Made by a program: the position numbers and the translations under genes. From the NCBI GenBank assembly GCA_015039465.1, contig MU130382.1, positions 1,126,852-1,190,851 of the forward strand: DNA of 64,000 nucleotides, given 5' to 3'. The stretch comes from Phlegmacium glaucopus (Eukaryota; Basidiomycota; Agaricomycetes; Agaricales; Cortinariaceae). Under the pieces are notes generated by a model that was given only the letters and a program-made list of their open reading frames with translations, made no database searches and was not told the DNA's origin. Shown piece after piece: positions 59,349-64,000 of this stretch; the stretch's first letter is position 1; every line of letters begins with the position of its first letter.

Positions 59349-59714
59349 GCATCTTCCAGAAAATCTGGGTTTTGGAAATTCCCGATCAGTCCCGCCCGTC
59401 CCGTCCCATCCCGAGCTTACATCACACCACAGCTAATTCGAACTCAATCTCGAGCACGACGCGCGTCTCCTCTGTCTTTTCTCGCGCAACCTCCACCCAC
59501 TGCCCGCCCAACACATAAGTATGTACAACTATATCTACTACTGTGAGTTGCCATTTCTCAACCTTAACTGCGTAAACTAATAAAGGTCACAATCCTCAAA
59601 CAGCAACAATGACAATACTAACCGCCGGTGAGTGCTCTTTCGTGCAGAATCTCCAGATGATAATGATGGCTTACACTATGCGCCAGCTATTCTTTCCACA
59701 GGTACATTTCCCTC

Positions 59715-61554
59715 ATGAGTCAGCTACCACCACCTGTCTTCAGCTGCAGCACCTGTCAGCGGTTGCTCGTCGTGAAGATCTGCAAGAGCGACAAGAATGG
59801 CAACGCTGGCAGGGCCTACACCAACTGCTACAAGAAGCATGCCAGCGGTGCCTGCTGCGATTTTTTTGCATGGGTTGATCCAACACTATCCCCTCCCTCA
59901 TCGCGATTTCCTTCATCTTCCCCAGCGTCCTCGCCCACCCTCTCTGCCCTGCCTTCAGCACAGCCAACAGCAGGCCCTTCAGCAACCATTCGGAACTTCT
60001 GTAATGCTCCACATATGGCTGAACCGACTTGCTCAAAACCTGGGAAAGTGCGTTGTAACACCACACGACTCCACCCTGCATGCGCTCGCCAGATGTGCCG
60101 CCGTCATTGTGTAGAAGCTGGAGGCTGTCAGGGAACGAAAACGCATACACCCAAAACCATGGCCACTTCAGCATCAGACAAGGGAAAACACCGGGTGGCA
60201 GTATCACCTTTCATACTCTCATCGCCATCGCCGTCCTCATCGCCACCACCACCAGCTACTGCCACTGCCAACACATCAGCTGCGACAGACATGTTTGCAA
60301 ATCCACGATATGCATCACAGATGACGGCTGTCTTCACACAACAGTATGCTGATAAGCATGCTCAGGAGGAACGCCAGCGGGCAGTGGATGCAGAGCGCCT
60401 GGCAAATATTGAGAAGGCAAAGAACCATGTTGTAATATATTTATGGCCAAAGGTATCGTCTCTCATTTACGAGCCAACTTCTAGTACTGACTCATTTTCA
60501 ATAGGAGGATGTTGAGGCTACGGTGTTTGAAGTTCAGGGCGGTTTCAAATGGCCGCTGTTCCCGCTGACTCCCACCATTCTCTGTGACGCAGATCTGATG
60601 CTTCCTGGAGAGCAACAGGTGCGGTTCAAGAGGTATAACCCCTCCATACACACCTGGTCTAAGGTCCCGGTGGGCCACATTATCACTCTCAAGGCTGGCG
60701 AGCACATCTTTCTCAAGGGGTACAACGTCAATAACTGCCAGGATTTCAATCATCTTCTCTCAGCAAGCCAGCCACGTGAATCCCACTTCTTTAAGAACCT
60801 TCCCCATGAACGTTCTTATGTTCGACGAGCATTGAAGGAGAAGAAGGTCTGGAAGGCTAACAACGCCTTGAGCTCTGATGATGAGGAGGGGTTGGAGGAG
60901 GATAGGTCTGGGGCTACCTCGAAGATAACTGCTCTGCCACTTACTCTACCTCGACGAATCAAGGTGGAGCCATCCGATTTCTCCCTTGGCCTTGTGGTCT
61001 CTGACTACAATCATACCTCTCATCGCACAGCTTCTCTGCCACATCATCATCACATCATCAAGGTGGAGCCAACCATTATTGATCTTACCGTGTCTGATGC
61101 AGAGGATGATGCCACACCTGCTCCAATGGATTATGCCATGCCCGCTCTGAATAAAAATAAACGCACACATTCCTCATCTTCACCATCACCGCTGCCATCT
61201 ACTCCTCACTCATCTCCCAATGACACTGAAGAGAGCGCTGATGATGGCCCACCTGCTTGGCCGGCAGCATTCTACGTGGTGGATATAGTACGTGGTTTTG
61301 AGAAGTGTGATGAGGCACGTCGCGAACGAAGAAGTATAGAGAAGGCATTCATCAAGTATTTCAAGGTTCCATTCCGGAGCACGACTTTCTACAACCACCG
61401 TCGAAACTGGGATAATGCGTCAGCAGCCTCTCGGGATCAAGCCTTGCATGCTGGGCGTACCTCTGCTGGATTGTGGACCACATTCCTTGACTGTAGCCGT
61501 GCTAAGGCTGTAGAAAGAGTCGACAAGAAGAGAAAGAAGAGGTTCCTCAACTAG
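59715..61554 (+). CDS. KDZ-transposon cargo protein with GRF-type zinc finger
   Basis: This is a two-exon gene (59715-60452 and 60505-61554; the intron is 52 nt, GT-AG) encoding 595 residues. The N terminus has a GRF-like zinc cluster: CSTCQRLLVVKICKSDKNG, then GRAYTNC and CCDFFAW. A second Cys/His cluster follows (FCNAPHMAEPTC...CARQMCRRHC). The middle is Ser/Pro-rich. A distinct domain begins at about residue 247 (VEATVFEVQGGFKWPLFPL), and the C-terminal basic region (RRSIEKAFIKYFKVPFRSTT...KKRKKRFLN) carries a likely nuclear signal. Short motifs KVEPSDFSL and VEPTIIDLTVSD, ahead of acidic stretches, look like SUMO-interaction or sumoylation sites. It is probably a DNA-binding partner of the transposase; its exact role is unknown. 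An upstream ATG at 59609 leads into a short leader with a possible 5' UTR intron. Confidence 0.75.
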
Positions 61555-61660
61555 TTTATTTTATTTTATTTTTTTAATACACTCATCTTGTTATGTTGAA
61601 CTCGTTTTGTTGTATCATAGAATAGTGTATTTCGTAGAATAAGACACTAGATTCATAAAA

Positions 61661-63772
61661 CTACTGTGTGCTATCATGAGGGTAGAGCCAGTTGCAGGGG
61701 GATCGACCTTCCTTCACAAGCTTCTCTCGTGTCATACGGTTTCTGCGCAAAATCATTTCATCTAAAAAGAAGCTATACTTATCAACCAACATCTCCCGAC
61801 AAATTGCATGGTAGCTTCCAAGCCAAACATTGGTCTGCTCCGCAATAGATGAATTGAAATACCAGCCCTTGTTGTCTTCAGAGACGAGCTCAGGGTATGC
61901 AGCAGGGTTGCAGTTCTCCTGGCAAAATGTGTCGGTCTCTGAGTGTTTTGACTTGAAGTGGAAGACATCGACAGTAAGCCCTATGTTGTTAAAGAAGGGA
62001 TCTTTGCCTCGGACCATGCTAGCGAGTGTGCAGTTGTTGTCAAAGAAGATATGGTCAGGCTTGATGTCTTCATGAAATGTACGCTTGATCATCTCCTGGT
62101 TCAATGTGAGTGAGAAAGTCCATTATCCTTACGATCTTTGCTTACAATAACACTCCCAACACCCTCTGCCCCATAAAAGGTTTCCCGAGCAATAATCATC
62201 CCACAGGGTGCGACAATTATTTGCTCGTTATGTGTGCGTCTCCGACCTAACTGTGCCCGGATCCGTTGCTTCTTTATATTCTGTTCACAGCCACCGATCT
62301 CAAAATCCTCCACCTCATCCTCTACATCAGCAAGGTCTGTACCATCTTCAGCAATCACATTATTTGGGTGAGCCACAAGGGCACGCTGAAGGCGTTCCTT
62401 GAGCTGAAACCTAGCCTGCCCCCTTTCCTGATGAACCCGCTCAACCTCTTGATGTGCAGGCTCAGAACACATGCGGCTGTCAGCCACAATCGGAGACTCA
62501 CAGCCAACCACTGCACAAATTGTATTGCGGTGGGCATCTCGGGGGCAGTAACGATGCCGATTGTTCTCGAGTGGGACCTTGCAGTTATGCACTGCACAGC
62601 ATGGACACCCGACAGTAACTCCATCAATAACTACGACCCAGACTTTTTTCCCATCTTGGTAGACACGTAGACACTTGTTACAAAAATGGCGTAGCTCCGG
62701 TTGCCCATGGAGACGGAAGCGGAGATTTCGAGCACGGAGAGCATTAGTGAAACGGTCCTTTTGGGCACCTGTATGTGGCACTGCAAGCGTCTTCGACTGA
62801 CTCTGATGGTCTTCCAAGAGTGCTAGAATCACAAAAGCATCCCAGACCTGTTCGGTAGTGACTGAAAACCCGAATGCCCAATCGCCAGGTGGAACTGTGT
62901 CAGAGAGAGAGAGATTGTATAAGTGTGCACAATTGGTGGCTGAGGTCCTGTATCATGAATGAGGATGCAGAAAACAAGATGCGTAGAATAAATACTTACC
63001 ATGAAACCAACATAAGCATAATCCAGAGCTGGACAAGCCGTTTCTCAGCAAACTGGTGTTCGCCCACCTGAATTATTACAGGGATCCCATCATAGTAGGT
63101 GCGAATGCCATCTTTGACCTGGAAGTTGTGATGGTAGTTGGTCCGGCATTCTAGCAGGAAAGCATAGGACATGTCTAAATCTGTCTGATGTAAAGTACTA
63201 GGTGAAAACCTACCATCACAATAGAGATGAACGGATCGGACAGGAAGTGCCCCCTTGTCCATTGTGTATAACACAGCCTGCCGTTGCTCTTCCTTCTTCA
63301 GTAACTTCCCAGTTCTGTTGCGTGGACAGCTTGCATTGGTACAGGTGTGTTGAGGAGGATAGAGTGTATAAGCATCTGGAAAATAAATAGTGCAATAAAT
63401 CAGAGGACCCTAGTAATTGCTAATACTGTGAAAAATGAACGTACAAAGTCCAAGGGAATGACCATGTGCCGCAAAATCTTGTATGAGACTGTCCTCGAGG
63501 CTCTGTGCATCATACCAGATTGTGGTTTTCAGCATGTCCCAACAGGCCTCAACGCAAGCAACAGAGATGCCACAGCTATTTATCAAGAAAGTGGATATTG
63601 TTGGTGGGAGTACATCTGGAGGATTAAGTGCTAGTACAGATGATGGCTGCGCAAGAAGAATGTCGTCCTTCAACCTTGAAGCTAGAGCAATGAACTGTTG
63701 TACTTGACCGAAAGAGAGCTCAGGGTGCTGCTTAGTGAGGAGAACTGCATCCTGCAGCCTTAGAGAGGACAT
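61661..63772 (-). CDS. KDZ transposase with CxC5 and CxC6 cysteine clusters
   Basis: This is the presumed mobility enzyme of the element, with an RNase H-fold DDE nuclease. Five exons on the minus strand join in frame: 63772-63445, 63375-63214, 63150-63000, 62947-62146 and 62095-61661. They give 1878 nt and 625 residues with no break. The CxC5 cluster shows CTNASCPRN with YCDECRTNYHHNF. The CxC6 cluster shows FCNKCLRVY, CPCCAVHNC, RHRYCPRDAH and CAVVGC. The probable catalytic residues are the Asp in VVIDGVTVG, the Asp in DHIFFDNNCTLA, the Asp in LTVDVFHFKSKH and the Glu in SSIAEQTNVWLGSYHAICRE. Introns are 50-69 nt and all are GT-AG. It converges on the zinc-finger gene, with 106 nt between stops. 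Confidence 0.85.
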
Positions 63773-64000
63773 TGCTGAGTAGTATTCAGAGTCTACAGAT
63801 GGCTACCTCTATCAACGTCCTAATTACACTAAGAGCCCGCGGGACTGATCGGGAGGGACCGGGCGGGTGGGACTGATCGGAAATTTCCAATACTCAGATG
63901 CCCTCGCATCTTCGACAAGCCCCAACCCCCTCATCATCTTCCACGTTCTACACTTCACACGTTGTGCTCAAACTCAGCACGTTCGCTAGCCGTCACCTTT

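Larger units (their letters stand above)
59357..63905. mobile_element. Complete KDZ-superfamily DNA transposon (4.5 kb)
   Basis: An exact 8-bp direct repeat GCATCTTC flanks the element (59349-59356 and 63906-63913). The imperfect terminal inverted repeats are about 40 bp: left CAGAAAATCTGGGTTTTGGA running into AATTCCCGATCAGTCCC, right (inverted) with ATCTGAGTATTGGAAATTTC and CGATCAGTCCC. The subterminal GATCAGTCCC motif occurs once on the left and twice on the right. Two intact convergent genes lie inside: a zinc-finger cargo gene and a CxC5/CxC6-KDZ transposase. Zisupton/KDZ elements are known to make 8-bp duplications, consistent with this. All parts needed for mobility seem present. Confidence 0.85.

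Overview
This window looks like the genome of an Agaricomycete (mushroom-forming basidiomycete). Genes are intron-rich, with introns of about 48-60 nt. Housekeeping genes are fungal, and the mobile DNA is typical of this group: a Tad-like LINE, a Plavaka transposase remnant, a KDZ (CxC5/CxC6) transposon and a DUF6532 gene. There are no CRISPR arrays or prokaryotic operons.

Left gene block, 1-31.2 kb: a formin (minus, cut by the window edge); MCM6 (minus); a protein tyrosine phosphatase (plus); VAC14 (minus); a secreted M28 peptidase (plus); two tandem MFS sugar-transporter copies (minus); a SET-domain methyltransferase (plus); an uncertain decayed ORF (minus); an RNF220-like RING E3 ligase (plus); TOM7 (minus, four tiny exons, easily missed); and a dCTP deaminase/dUTPase-fold gene (plus). 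Several neighbours are divergent and share short promoters: MCM6/phosphatase, VAC14/M28, transporter copy 2/SET and TOM7/DCD.

Repeat block, 31.5-55.1 kb: nested and decayed mobile DNA. A hAT-like MITE (8-bp TSD) carries a probable solo LTR. A pair of about 1.36-kb inverted repeats encloses a DUF6532 gene, and a full-length 6.3-kb LINE sits inside one of that gene's 51-nt introns. Outside the right arm lie a truncated Plavaka transposase, then an MRP-type ABC transporter pseudogene and CpG-poor repeat DNA. That DNA holds two more hAT-like MITEs, one containing an essentially perfect palindrome with 193-bp arms.

Right block, 55.1-64 kb: an intronless phosphorylase-like gene (minus), eIF3f (plus), urease accessory protein UreF (minus), and a complete KDZ transposon. 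The transposon is bounded by an exact 8-bp TSD and imperfect TIRs. It carries an intact CxC5/CxC6-KDZ transposase and a convergent GRF-type zinc-finger cargo gene.

The most interesting items are the intact KDZ transposon with its uncharacterised partner gene, the inverted-repeat-bounded DUF6532 unit interrupted by a LINE, and the family of 8-bp-TSD MITEs. All homology calls come from reading motifs; no database search was run.
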